From assembly GCA_009377375.1 (NCBI GenBank), contig WHUE01000026.1, positions 1-42,954 of the forward strand: a stretch of DNA of 42,954 bases. Direction: 5' to 3'. Position numbers and translations under genes: made by a program. Under the pieces are notes generated by a model. The model searched no databases, was not told where the DNA came from, and saw only the letters and a program-made list of their open reading frames with translations. Below, one piece after another: positions 17,253 through 24,887 of this stretch (positions are counted from its first letter, which is position 1; the number at the start of each line of letters is the position of its first letter). The stretch is from Alphaproteobacteria bacterium (GTDB lineage Bacteria > Pseudomonadota > Alphaproteobacteria > MPNO01 > UBA2964).

Positions 17253-19424
17253 ATGAAACAGGTGGTCCAGAGCGCGCGCAGCGGAAAGCTCTCCGTGCGC
17301 GAAGTGCCGGATCCGAAGGTGCGCGCGGGGCATCTTCTGGTGCGCACCCGCGCCTCGCTGATCTCGGCCGGGACAGAGCGGCTGGTGGTCGGCTTCGCGC
17401 AGAAGAGCCTCGCCGCCAAGGCGAAGGCGCGGCCGGACCTGGTGAAGAAGGTGATGGACAAGGCGCGGCGCGACGGCATCGCCGCGACCTGGCGCGCGGT
17501 GATGGCGCGGCTCGACGAGCCGCTGCCGCTCGGTTATTCGGCCTGCGGGGCGGTCGTCGCGATCGGCGCCGGGCTGGAAGGCGTCTTTCGCACCGGCCAG
17601 CGCGTCGCCATCGCCGGCGCCGGGCTCGCCAACCATGCGGAGCTCGACCTCGTTCCCGGCAATCTCGCAGCACCCGTGCCCGACGACGCGAATGACGAGG
17701 AAGCCTGTTTCGGCACGCTCGGCGCCATCGCGCTGCACGGGGTGCGGAACCTTTCGCTCCAGCTCGGCGATTTCGCCGCGGTGATCGGCGTCGGGCTGGT
17801 CGGCCAGCTCGCGGTGCAGTTTCTCGCGCTGTCCGGCGTGCGCGTGATCGCTTTCGACTACGATTCCGGCCGGCTCGATCTCGCCCGCTACGGCGGGGCG
17901 GAGATGACCTGGAACCTCGCCGACGGCGATCCGGCGGCGGCGGCGATGGCGCAGACCGGCGGGCGCGGCTGCGACGGCGTGCTGATCGCGGCGGCGACCG
18001 AAAGCAGCGCGCCCTTCACGCTGGCCGCCGCGGTGGCGCGCGACCGGGCGCGCGTGTCGCTGGTCGGACTCACCGGCACCGAGATTCCCTATCGCGAGTT
18101 CATGCAGAAGGAGCTGACGCTGACGGTGTCCCGCTCCTACGGGCCGGGCCGCTACGATCCCGATTTCGAGCAGCGCGGGGTGAAGTATCCGGACGGCTAC
18201 GTGCCGTGGACCGAGACCCGCAACCTCGCCGAATCCGTCCGGCTGATGTCGCGCGCGAGCGACCGCCGCCTGATGGTGGAGCCGCTGATCACCCACCGCG
18301 TCAAGCTCGCGGCGGCGGAAGACGCCTATGCCATGATCGCCGGGCGGACCGAGCCGCATCTCGGCGTCGTGCTGCAATATCCGGACGAACCCGCGCCGGC
18401 GATGACGCGGCTGCGCATCCCCGTCGCGGTGTCCGGCGGGGCGAAGGCCGGGCGCTGCGTGCTCGGCGTCATCGGCGCCGGCGCATTCGCGCGCACCATG
18501 CTGCTGCCCCGGCTGAAGGCGATGAAGGACGTGCGGCTGCACACGATCGTCACCCGGCGCGGCGCGTCGGCCGAGCACAGCGCCGCCGGCTTCGGGTTCG
18601 AGGTCGCGGCGACCGACGAGACGGCGGTGCTGGAGAACGCCGACATCAACGCCGTGCTGATCGCCACGCCGCATTCGAGCCACGCCGCGCTCGCCGCCGC
18701 GGCGCTCGGGGCCGGAAAGTCGGTGCTGGTCGAAAAACCTCTGGCGCTCGACCGGGAGGAACTGAACGCGGTGATCGAGGCGCGCAACGGCTCCGACGCG
18801 TTCCTCCAGGTCGGCTTCAACCGCCGCTTCGCGCCGATGGCGGTCGTCATGCGCGACCGGCTCGCCGCGCTTCCCGCGCCGCGCTTCCTGCTGATGCGGG
18901 TGAATGCCGGCGCGCTGCCGGCGGATCACTGGGTCAACGCGGCGGAGGAAGGCGGCGGCCGCATCCTGGGCGAGCTCTGCCACTTCGTCGACCTGGCGCG
19001 TTTCCTGGTCGGCGCGCCGGTGGCGGAGGTGCATGCCGTCGCGGCGCAGGCGTCGGACGGCGTCTGCGACGACCTCGCCGCAACGCTGCGCTTCGCCGAC
19101 GGCAGCCTCGCGACCATCGCCTACACGGCGCGCGGCGATACCGCCTATTCGAAGGAGCTGGTTGAAGGCTTCGCCGCCGGCACGGTGGTGACGATCGACG
19201 ATTTCCGCACGCTGATCGTGACCGCCGGCGGCCGGACGTCCCGGCCCGGCGGCAAGCGTGCGCAGGACAAGGGCCACGAGGCCGAGCTCGATGCCTTCGT
19301 CGCTGCGGTCGCCGCGGGCGGTCCCGCCCCCGCGCCCGAGGCGGAGCTCGTCGAGGCCAGCCTCGCCACCATTGCGGTGCTGGAGTCGCTCCGGAGCGGC
19401 GCGCCGGTCGCCCTCCGACCATGA
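17253..19424 (+). CDS. two-domain oxidoreductase: zinc-type alcohol dehydrogenase fused to Gfo/Idh/MocA
   Basis: A 723-residue fusion. Residues about 1-375 are a medium-chain (MDR) dehydrogenase: LISAGTERLVV (about 37-47), GYSACGAVVAIGAG (94-107) and a Rossmann core VIGVGLVGQ (177-185). Residues about 400-715 are a Gfo/Idh/MocA NAD-dependent sugar oxidoreductase: GVIGAGAFA (405-413), ATPHSSH (471-477) and the catalytic-lysine motif VEKPLAL (493-499). Such fusions are typical of O-antigen or capsule loci and are thought to modify a nucleotide sugar or lipid-linked sugar; the exact reaction is not established. ATG 17253 is preceded by GGAAGGA. Its own stop overlaps the ATG of a 36-codon relic, where a heparinase II/III-type gene is usual in related loci. 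Confidence 0.85.
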   Translation: MKQVVQSARSGKLSVREVPDPKVRAGHLLVRTRASLISAGTERLVVGFAQKSLAAKAKARPDLVKKVMDKARRDGIAATWRAVMARLDEPLPLGYSACGAVVAIGAGLEGVFRTGQRVAIAGAGLANHAELDLVPGNLAAPVPDDANDEEACFGTLGAIALHGVRNLSLQLGDFAAVIGVGLVGQLAVQFLALSGVRVIAFDYDSGRLDLARYGGAEMTWNLADGDPAAAAMAQTGGRGCDGVLIAAATESSAPFTLAAAVARDRARVSLVGLTGTEIPYREFMQKELTLTVSRSYGPGRYDPDFEQRGVKYPDGYVPWTETRNLAESVRLMSRASDRRLMVEPLITHRVKLAAAEDAYAMIAGRTEPHLGVVLQYPDEPAPAMTRLRIPVAVSGGAKAGRCVLGVIGAGAFARTMLLPRLKAMKDVRLHTIVTRRGASAEHSAAGFGFEVAATDETAVLENADINAVLIATPHSSHAALAAAALGAGKSVLVEKPLALDREELNAVIEARNGSDAFLQVGFNRRFAPMAVVMRDRLAALPAPRFLLMRVNAGALPADHWVNAAEEGGGRILGELCHFVDLARFLVGAPVAEVHAVAAQASDGVCDDLAATLRFADGSLATIAYTARGDTAYSKELVEGFAAGTVVTIDDFRTLIVTAGGRTSRPGGKRAQDKGHEAELDAFVAAVAAGGPAPAPEAELVEASLATIAVLESLRSGAPVALRP

Positions 19425-19531
19425 ACCCGGGCCGGGCCTGGCGCACCGCACGTCACCTGACCGCCGGGCAATGGCCGTTTCGCGCCCGCGCAAAGGCCGT
19501 GGCGCTGTTCGCCCGGCTGGCGGGCTGCTAG
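19421..19531 (+). pseudogene. 36-codon remnant, possibly the start of a lost heparinase II/III-family gene
   Basis: An ATG at 19421 overlaps the stop of the preceding gene in the ATGA arrangement used for coupled genes, and the frame ends at TAG 19529-19531 after 36 codons. The peptide WRTARHLTAGQWPFRARAKAV resembles the TVRHL..xQ..GRL opening seen in heparinase II/III-family proteins, which usually follow the two-domain oxidoreductase in related loci. What I see is only a short coupled ORF with that resemblance; that it is a deletion relic is inference. It could also be chance coding in GC-rich DNA. Confidence 0.35.
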
Positions 19532-19548
19532 ACCCGCGGGACCCGCCG

Positions 19549-20829
19549 ATGGCCGCTCCGATGCGCATCCTGATCCACGGGCTGAACTTCGCGCCGGAGC
19601 CGACCGGCATCGGCCGGTTCACCGGCGACATGGCGGCGTGGCTGGCGGCGCGCGGCCACCGGGTCGGCGTCGTCACCGCGCCGCCCTACTACCCGGCATG
19701 GCGCGTCGGCGACGGATACAGCGCCTGGCGCTGGTCGCGCGAGACCTGGCGCGGGGTGCGCGTCATCCGCTGTCCGCTTTACGTGCCGTCCCGCGCGACT
19801 GGGCTGCGGCGGCTGGCGCACCTGGCCAGCTTCGCCGCCTCCAGCAGCCTCATCGTCTGCTGGCGTACGGCGTTCAGCGAACCCGATATCGTGTTCGCGG
19901 TCGCCCCGGCGCTGGTCGGCGCGCCCGCCTCGTGGTTCGCCGCCCGGCTCGGCGGCGCGCTGGCGTGGCTGCACGTGCAGGATTTCGAGACCGACGCGGC
20001 GTTCGGTCTGGGGCTGCTGCCGGCCGGCGCGGGCGCCGCGGCCAGGCGCGCGGAGGGGCTGCTGCTGCGCGGGTTCGACGTCGTGTCCAGCATCTCGCCC
20101 GGCATGGTGGACCGGCTGGCCGACAAGGGCGTCGCCGCGGGCCGTACGGTGCTGTTTCCGAACTGGGTCGACGTGACGGTGCAGGACGTGGCGGCGCGCG
20201 GCGAGCGCTATCGGCGGGAGCTCGGCATTCCCGACGACGCCGTCGTCGCGCTCTACGCCGGCAATATCGGCGCCAAGCAGGGCGCGGAGACGATGGCCGA
20301 GGCGGCGGCGGTCCTGCGCGATTCGCCCCGCCCGGACGGTCCCGACATCCGTTTCGTCGTCTGCGCGGCCGGGGCGGGGCTGTCGGCGCTCGAAGCGGCA
20401 GTGGGGCGGCATGCACTGGCGCCGGAGACGTTCAGGCTGCTGCCGCTGCAGCCGGAGGAGAGGCTGGCCGATCTGCTCGCCTCTGCCGATATCCATCTGC
20501 TGCCGCAGCGCGCCAGCGCGGCCGACCTCGTGATGCCGTCCAAGCTCGGCGGCATGCTGGCCAGCGGCCGTCCCACCGTGGCCGGGGCCGATCCGGGCAC
20601 GCAGATCGCCCGCACGGTCGAGGGCTGCGGGCTGGTCGTGCCGCCGGGCGATGCCGGGGCGATGGCGGACGCCGTCTTCCGGCTGGCCCGCGAGCCGGCG
20701 TTGCGGCATAAGCTGGGCATGACGGCGCGGGCGGCGGCCGAGGCGACGTACGACCGCGAGACAGTGCTGGGCCGGCTGGAGGAAGATTTTGCCAGCCGCC
20801 TTGCCGCAAAAAGGGAGTCGAGGAAATGA
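19549..20829 (+). CDS. glycosyltransferase family 4 (WbuB/WcaI-like)
   Basis: A 426-residue GT-B enzyme of the WcaI/WbuB-like group. The N-terminus MRILIHGLNFAPEPTGIGRFT with the EPTGIG loop is diagnostic, followed by APPYYPAWRV (about residues 44-53). The donor half starts at ALYAGNIGAKQGAE (about 230-243) and continues into LPQRASAADLVMPSKLGGMLA (about 319-339), the segment where these enzymes carry a PSK motif in place of a simple EX7E. Members add fucosamine-like or other N-acetylated sugars to lipid-linked intermediates, but specificity here is unknown. Two starts are possible, ATG 19549 and ATG 19561; the second fits the family's usual first residues better. The stop overlaps the next start (ATGA). 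Confidence 0.84.
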   Translation: MAAPMRILIHGLNFAPEPTGIGRFTGDMAAWLAARGHRVGVVTAPPYYPAWRVGDGYSAWRWSRETWRGVRVIRCPLYVPSRATGLRRLAHLASFAASSSLIVCWRTAFSEPDIVFAVAPALVGAPASWFAARLGGALAWLHVQDFETDAAFGLGLLPAGAGAAARRAEGLLLRGFDVVSSISPGMVDRLADKGVAAGRTVLFPNWVDVTVQDVAARGERYRRELGIPDDAVVALYAGNIGAKQGAETMAEAAAVLRDSPRPDGPDIRFVVCAAGAGLSALEAAVGRHALAPETFRLLPLQPEERLADLLASADIHLLPQRASAADLVMPSKLGGMLASGRPTVAGADPGTQIARTVEGCGLVVPPGDAGAMADAVFRLAREPALRHKLGMTARAAAEATYDRETVLGRLEEDFASRLAAKRESRK

Positions 20830-21566
20830 CGGGAACACTGGAAAGACGCTGCCGCCAGGCGGTGAAGCTCATGCGGCTGCTGGTCCGGCCGCCCTACTGG
20901 CGCGGGCTGCGCCTCGGCGTCGCCGCGGGCGTCGAGCACACGCCGGTGATGAAGGCGCTGGCCCCGGCCACGGTGGTCGATGTCGGCGCCAATGTGGGGC
21001 AGTTCTCCCTGCTGATGACGGCGCTGCACCCGGCGGCGCGCATCGTCGCCTTCGAGCCGATGCCGGACGCCGCGGACACCTATCGCCGGCTGTTCGCCGG
21101 AAACGCCAACGTGACCCTGCATCAGCTCGCCATTGCGGCCAGCGCGGGCGAAGCGGAGCTGCATGTCAGCGCGCGCGCCGATTCGTCGTCCCTGCTGCCC
21201 ATCGGCGAAGGGCAGCGCACGATCTTTCCCGGCACCGAGGAGGCCGGCACCATGCAGATCGCGACTGCGCCGCTGGACGCCGTCCTGCCGGCGGCCGATA
21301 TCGCGCGGCCCGCGCTGATGAAGATCGACGTGCAGGGCTACGAGCTGGAAGTGCTGCGCGGCGCCGCGCCGCTGCTCGACCGGTTCGACCACATCTATGT
21401 CGAGGCCTCCTTCGTGCCGCTCTATGACGGCCAGCCGCTCCAGGACGAGGTCGCGGCGTTCCTCGGCGCGCACGGCTTCGTCGAGCAGGGGCGGTACAAT
21501 ATGTCGCTCGATGCCGACGGCAAGCCCGTGCAGGCCGACTTTCTGTTCGCCCGCAAGCCCGCGTGA
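20826..21566 (+). CDS. FkbM-family methyltransferase
   Basis: A 246-residue SAM-dependent methyltransferase of the FkbM family. VDVGANVGQFS (51-61) is motif I for SAM binding, IVAFEPMPD (73-81) is motif II, and LMKIDVQGYELEVLRGA near residues 160-176 is the family's signature second half. Homologues O-methylate sugars in polyketide and surface-glycan pathways, so it most likely methylates a hydroxyl in the glycan made by this locus. ATG 20826 overlaps the preceding glycosyltransferase stop by four bases, which supports coupled function. The next gene begins 13 bases after its stop. Confidence 0.87.
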   Translation: MTGTLERRCRQAVKLMRLLVRPPYWRGLRLGVAAGVEHTPVMKALAPATVVDVGANVGQFSLLMTALHPAARIVAFEPMPDAADTYRRLFAGNANVTLHQLAIAASAGEAELHVSARADSSSLLPIGEGQRTIFPGTEEAGTMQIATAPLDAVLPAADIARPALMKIDVQGYELEVLRGAAPLLDRFDHIYVEASFVPLYDGQPLQDEVAAFLGAHGFVEQGRYNMSLDADGKPVQADFLFARKPA

Positions 21567-21579
21567 TAGAATACGAATT

Positions 21580-22155
21580 ATGGATATGAACGGGTTTTTC
21601 GACGCCGAGTTCGCCGAGCACGAGGCCGTCGTCGCGGCGACGCGCGAGGCCGTGCGCGCCCCCTTCGCCGCGCTGGTCGCCGCCTGCCGCACGGCGCTCG
21701 ACGGCGGCAACAAGATCATGTTCTTCGGCAACGGCGGCTCCGCGGCGGACGCCCAGCATCTCGCCGCCGAGCTGGTGGTGCGCTACAAGGTCAACCGCGC
21801 GCCCATGGCGGCGATCGCGCTGACCACGGACAGCTCCATCCTGACCGCGGCCGCCAACGATTTCGATTTCGACTCGATCTTCGCGCTGCAGGTCCGGGCG
21901 CTGGGCCGACCGGGCGACGTGGCGCTCGGCATCAGCACCTCGGGCAACAGTCCGAACGTGCTGCGCGCGCTGGAAGCGGCGCGCGATATCGGCGCCGTTC
22001 CCGCGGCCCTGTCCGGGCGCGACGGCGGCCGACTCGTCGGGCTCGCCGATCCGCTGGTGGTGGCGCCGTCCGACGTGACCGCGCGGATACAGGAAATGCA
22101 CATCCTGCTGGGCCACATGCTCTGCGACCTGCTGGAACAGGCGGCCGCGCGATGA
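21580..22155 (+). CDS. gmhA: phosphoheptose isomerase (sedoheptulose 7-phosphate isomerase)
   Basis: A 191-residue SIS-domain protein of the length typical for GmhA, which converts sedoheptulose 7-phosphate to D-glycero-D-manno-heptose 7-phosphate in the cytosol. [18 protein letters not shown] (48-65) and STSGNSPNV (119-127) form the phosphate and sugar sites. The four zinc ligands known in the Escherichia coli enzyme (His61, Glu65, Gln172, His180) have counterparts at His60, Glu64, Gln171 and His179, so activity is likely intact. It overlaps hldE by ATGA. Two nearby in-frame ATGs (21580 and 21586) could both serve as start. Confidence 0.93.
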   Translation: MDMNGFFDAEFAEHEAVVAATREAVRAPFAALVAACRTALDGGNKIMFFGNGGSAADAQHLAAELVVRYKVNRAPMAAIALTTDSSILTAAANDFDFDSIFALQVRALGRPGDVALGISTSGNSPNVLRALEAARDIGAVPAALSGRDGGRLVGLADPLVVAPSDVTARIQEMHILLGHMLCDLLEQAAAR

Positions 22156-23615
22156 CGGACGGCGCCGATCTGGTCCCGCTGATCGAAGGGCTGGGCCGCG
22201 CCCGCGTGCTCTGCGTCGGCGACCTGATGCTGGACCGCTTCGTCTACGGGGCGGTGGAGCGCATCTCGCCGGAGGCTCCGGTGCCGGTCTGCCGCGTCAC
22301 CGAGGAAACGGCGATGCTCGGCGGCGTCGGCAACGTCGTGCGCAACCTGGACGCTCTCGGCGCCGCCGCCGATCTGGTCGCCGCGGTGGGCGAGGACGGG
22401 CCGGCGGCGGAGATCGGCGCGCTTGTCGCCGCGCTGGCGCGGGTGGATGCCGCGCTGGTCGCCGTACCGGCGCGCCGGACGACGGTCAAGACGCGGTACT
22501 TCGCCGGCGCCCAGCAGCTTCTCCGCGCCGACCGGGAGACCACGGACGCGCTGGACGCGGCGGCGGCGGCGCGGCTGGTCGCCGACGCCACCGCGCGGAT
22601 GGAGGGCGCGGGTGCGGTGGTGCTGTCCGATTACGGCAAGGGCGCGCTGACGGACGATACCGTGGCCCGGCTGATCGCCGCGGCACGGGACGCCGGCCTG
22701 CCGGTGATCGTCGATCCCAAGGGCGCCGATTTCGCGCGCTATCGCGGCGCCACGCTGGTGACCCCGAACCGGCGCGAGCTCGCCGAGGCGAGCCGCATGC
22801 CGGCCGGCGACGACGACGCGGTGATCGCCGCCGCGCGCGCGATCATGGACTCCTGCGGCATCGGCAACGTGCTGGCGACCCGGTCCGCCGAAGGCATGAC
22901 GCTCGTCTCCGCCGACGGCGCGGTGCATCTGCCGGCCGAGGCGCGCGAGGTGTTCGACGTCTCCGGCGCGGGCGACACGGTGGTCGCCGCCGTCGCCGCC
23001 GCCGTCGCCGCCGGCGCGTCGCTGGCGGATGCCGCGCGCATCGCCAACGTCGCCGCCGGCATCGTCGTCGGCAAGGTCGGCACCGCCGTCGCCTATGCCG
23101 ACGACGTGATCGGCGCGATTCACCGGCACGACCTGACCGAACCGGGCGAACGCAAGGTGCTGGGCCTGGATGCCGCGCTCGACCGGGTGCGGGCCTGGCG
23201 GCGGCAGGGGGAACGCATCGGCTTCACCAACGGCTGCTTCGACCTGATCCACCCCGGCCATGTCGCGCTGCTCGGCCAGGCGCGCGCCGCCTGCAACCGG
23301 CTGGTCGTCGGGCTCAACGCCGATGCCTCGGTCAGGCGGCTGAAGGGCGAGTCGCGCCCGGTGCAGACCGAGGCGGCCCGCGCCGCCGTGCTGGCCGCGC
23401 TGGCCAGCGTCGACCTCGTGGTGATCTTCACGGAGGACACGCCGGTCCGGCTGATCGAGGCGCTGCGCCCCGATCTGCTGGTCAAGGGCGCCGATTACAC
23501 GATCGACCGGGTGGTCGGCGCCGACATGGTGCAGTCCTGGGGCGGCAGGATCCTGCTGGTCGACCTCGAAGCCGGCCACAGCACGACCGCCACCATCGCC
23601 CGGATGAACGGCTGA
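22152..23615 (+). CDS. hldE: bifunctional heptose 7-phosphate kinase / heptose 1-phosphate adenylyltransferase
   Basis: A 487-residue fusion, the standard HldE (RfaE) length. The kinase domain (about 1-330) is of the ribokinase/PfkB type: [13 protein letters not shown] (21-33), [10 protein letters not shown] (57-66) and the catalytic DVSGAGDT (269-276). The adenylyltransferase domain (about 350-487) is a nucleotidyltransferase with [14 protein letters not shown] (357-370), holding the HxGH ATP site, and VKGADYT. It makes heptose 1,7-bisphosphate and later ADP-heptose. The phosphatase GmhB and the epimerase HldD that complete the pathway are not in the window. It is the last gene of the plus-strand block and converges on a lipoprotein gene 13 bases away. 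Confidence 0.94.
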   Translation: MTDGADLVPLIEGLGRARVLCVGDLMLDRFVYGAVERISPEAPVPVCRVTEETAMLGGVGNVVRNLDALGAAADLVAAVGEDGPAAEIGALVAALARVDAALVAVPARRTTVKTRYFAGAQQLLRADRETTDALDAAAAARLVADATARMEGAGAVVLSDYGKGALTDDTVARLIAAARDAGLPVIVDPKGADFARYRGATLVTPNRRELAEASRMPAGDDDAVIAAARAIMDSCGIGNVLATRSAEGMTLVSADGAVHLPAEAREVFDVSGAGDTVVAAVAAAVAAGASLADAARIANVAAGIVVGKVGTAVAYADDVIGAIHRHDLTEPGERKVLGLDAALDRVRAWRRQGERIGFTNGCFDLIHPGHVALLGQARAACNRLVVGLNADASVRRLKGESRPVQTEAARAAVLAALASVDLVVIFTEDTPVRLIEALRPDLLVKGADYTIDRVVGADMVQSWGGRILLVDLEAGHSTTATIARMNG

Positions 23616-23628
23616 GCGAGACCGTTTC

Positions 23629-23970
23629 TCAGATTTCCAGACAGCGGCCGACGGTCAGCCGGTCGGGGTCGATGCAGACGCCGTGCCTGACGGCGGCGCG
23701 GTCCCGCAACTCCTTCGCGCGGTCGCGGGCCACCTTCGCGTCCATGGCGTGATAGGCGGCGACGCAGCGGGCGAAGCGGCGGGTGCCTTCGGGCAGCCCT
23801 GCCTGAACGCAGTTCTCGCGCGCCACGCCGCGCCTGGCGAGCGGCGTCGACGCCGTGCTCATCCGCTCATATCCGTCGGCGGTGACGTAGGCGTCGCGGG
23901 CGTCGCGCCCGTCCCTCGCGCAGCCGGTGAGCACCAGGGCAGCCAGCGATGCGAACGCAATGCCGCGCAC
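23629..23970 (-). CDS. small predicted lipoprotein, unknown function
   Basis: A 113-residue protein with a GTG start at 23970. The N-terminus is a lipoprotein signal: MRGIAFASLAALVLTGC, with the lipobox LTGC placing the lipidated cysteine at residue 17. The mature part is charged, has three further cysteines (ENCVQ, RCVAA and the GVCID/GRCLEI pair region) and a basic helix-like stretch (AKVARDRAKELRDR). I recognise no family. It lies between hldE (convergent) and mmcB (same strand, 75 bases upstream). A role at the cell envelope is all that can be inferred. Confidence 0.65.
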   Translation of the reverse strand: MRGIAFASLAALVLTGCARDGRDARDAYVTADGYERMSTASTPLARRGVARENCVQAGLPEGTRRFARCVAAYHAMDAKVARDRAKELRDRAAVRHGVCIDPDRLTVGRCLEI

Positions 23971-24045
23971 GATCCGTCCCCTGTTGCGGCCCTCGAAGCA
24001 GCCAATCTGGCACGCGGCCAGGAAGGCGGCAAGACGGAGAACGCC

Positions 24046-24531
24046 TCAGCCGCGCGGGTCGCAGATGCGCTGCAGCCGTTCGCTGGCGATCAGCGCGAAG
24101 CGGAGAAGCTGGCGGCGCTTGCGGTTGCCGTCGACCGCGCCGGCTTCCGGCTGGCGGCGGATCGCCGCGCCGAACCGGTCGGCGACGATCAGACCGCACG
24201 CGCCGGGCACCAGCTGCAGCGGAAAATCCTCCGCCACGGCGAAATAGAACCGCTCGCAGAACGGCAGGTATTCGGGCCATTTCCGGTCGGCGCGAAAATC
24301 GGCGACGCTGCTTTTGACCTCGACGATGGTGAAGCTGCCGTCGGCGTCCAGCGCCATCACGTCGACGCGCCGCCCGTTGGGCAGCGGAAACTCCGTGACC
24401 GTCCCGGCCCCCATCTCCTCGAACAGCCGGCATACGCCGCGGGTCAGCGCCATGGCGGCCGCGCCGCCCTGCGCGGCGCGCGGAGAACGGACCGGGGGTG
24501 CGGCGGGCGCGTGCGGCAGCAAGGGCTTCAT
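24046..24531 (-). CDS. mmcB: MmcB-family DNA repair protein
   Basis: A 161-residue protein with the nuclease-like core of the MmcB family: LTRGVCRLFEEMG (about residues 29-41), EFPLPNGRRVDVMALD (about 47-62), then IVEVKSSVADFRADRKWPEY (about 69-88). The D...ExK arrangement is that of a restriction-endonuclease-like fold. CGLIVADRFGA follows at about 112-122. In Caulobacter MmcB is part of the LexA regulon and acts in mitomycin C damage repair; the exact biochemistry is unsettled. The first 25 or so residues are low-complexity, so an internal start near Met27 is possible. I looked for the alphaproteobacterial GTTC-N7-GTTC SOS box upstream and did not find it. Confidence 0.85.
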   Translation of the reverse strand: MKPLLPHAPAAPPVRSPRAAQGGAAAMALTRGVCRLFEEMGAGTVTEFPLPNGRRVDVMALDADGSFTIVEVKSSVADFRADRKWPEYLPFCERFYFAVAEDFPLQLVPGACGLIVADRFGAAIRRQPEAGAVDGNRKRRQLLRFALIASERLQRICDPRG

Positions 24532-24618
24532 TAACGGTTTCCTGCTTCAATTCCTGCGAAAATAGCTTATGTTGCCGAACGGATCATCGGGCACGTTCGC
24601 CCGAATCGGGAAACATCT

Positions 24619-24837
24619 ATGCCAACGTCGCACGAAACGAGCACAAGCTCTTCCAGGGCGCCTCTCAGCCGCCGCGCCGCGCTGGCGCGGCTCGGCCTCA
24701 CCGCCGCCGTCGCCTATTCGGCGCCGAGCGTGATGCATCTCGACCGCAGCGCCAACGCCCAGATCGCGCCGTCGCCCTGCTCGAACCAGGGCTCGGGCAA
24801 GGGCGTGCCCGCCTGGTGCCGCGACCGCAAGCGTTGA
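24619..24837 (+). CDS. 72-residue Tat-exported mini-protein, unknown function
   Basis: The protein is almost entirely a twin-arginine signal: an n-region rich in Ser and Thr (residues 1-15), the motif LSRRAALARLGL (16-27), a hydrophobic stretch to about residue 40, and an ANA cleavage site at 45-47. That leaves a mature peptide of only about 25 residues (48-72). It carries two cysteines (54 and 67), three glycines and prolines, and a basic tail (CRDRKR). Similar tiny proteins with this signal are annotated as hypothetical in other alphaproteobacteria. It diverges from mmcB (87 bases between the two ATGs) and is followed 50 bases later by a TPR-methyltransferase. The mature part shows no known domain. 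The ATG has a weak ribosome site. Confidence 0.7.
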   Translation: MPTSHETSTSSSRAPLSRRAALARLGLTAAVAYSAPSVMHLDRSANAQIAPSPCSNQGSGKGVPAWCRDRKR

Positions 24838-24887
24838 ACGGGGCGGACGCTGCCTTAATGCATATATCCTGAAGGCCGGGTCGGGCC

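Noticed and set aside
22985-23060. Repetitive GCC/GTC codons that look like a tandem repeat.
   Set aside because: They encode an Ala-rich helix in the HldE kinase domain, which follows the SGAGDT motif in normal family members.
24532-24618. Possible LexA (SOS) box upstream of mmcB.
   Set aside because: Only isolated GAAC/GTTC half-sites occur (GAACGGATC, CACGTTCG), not at the required seven-base spacing in the right orientation.
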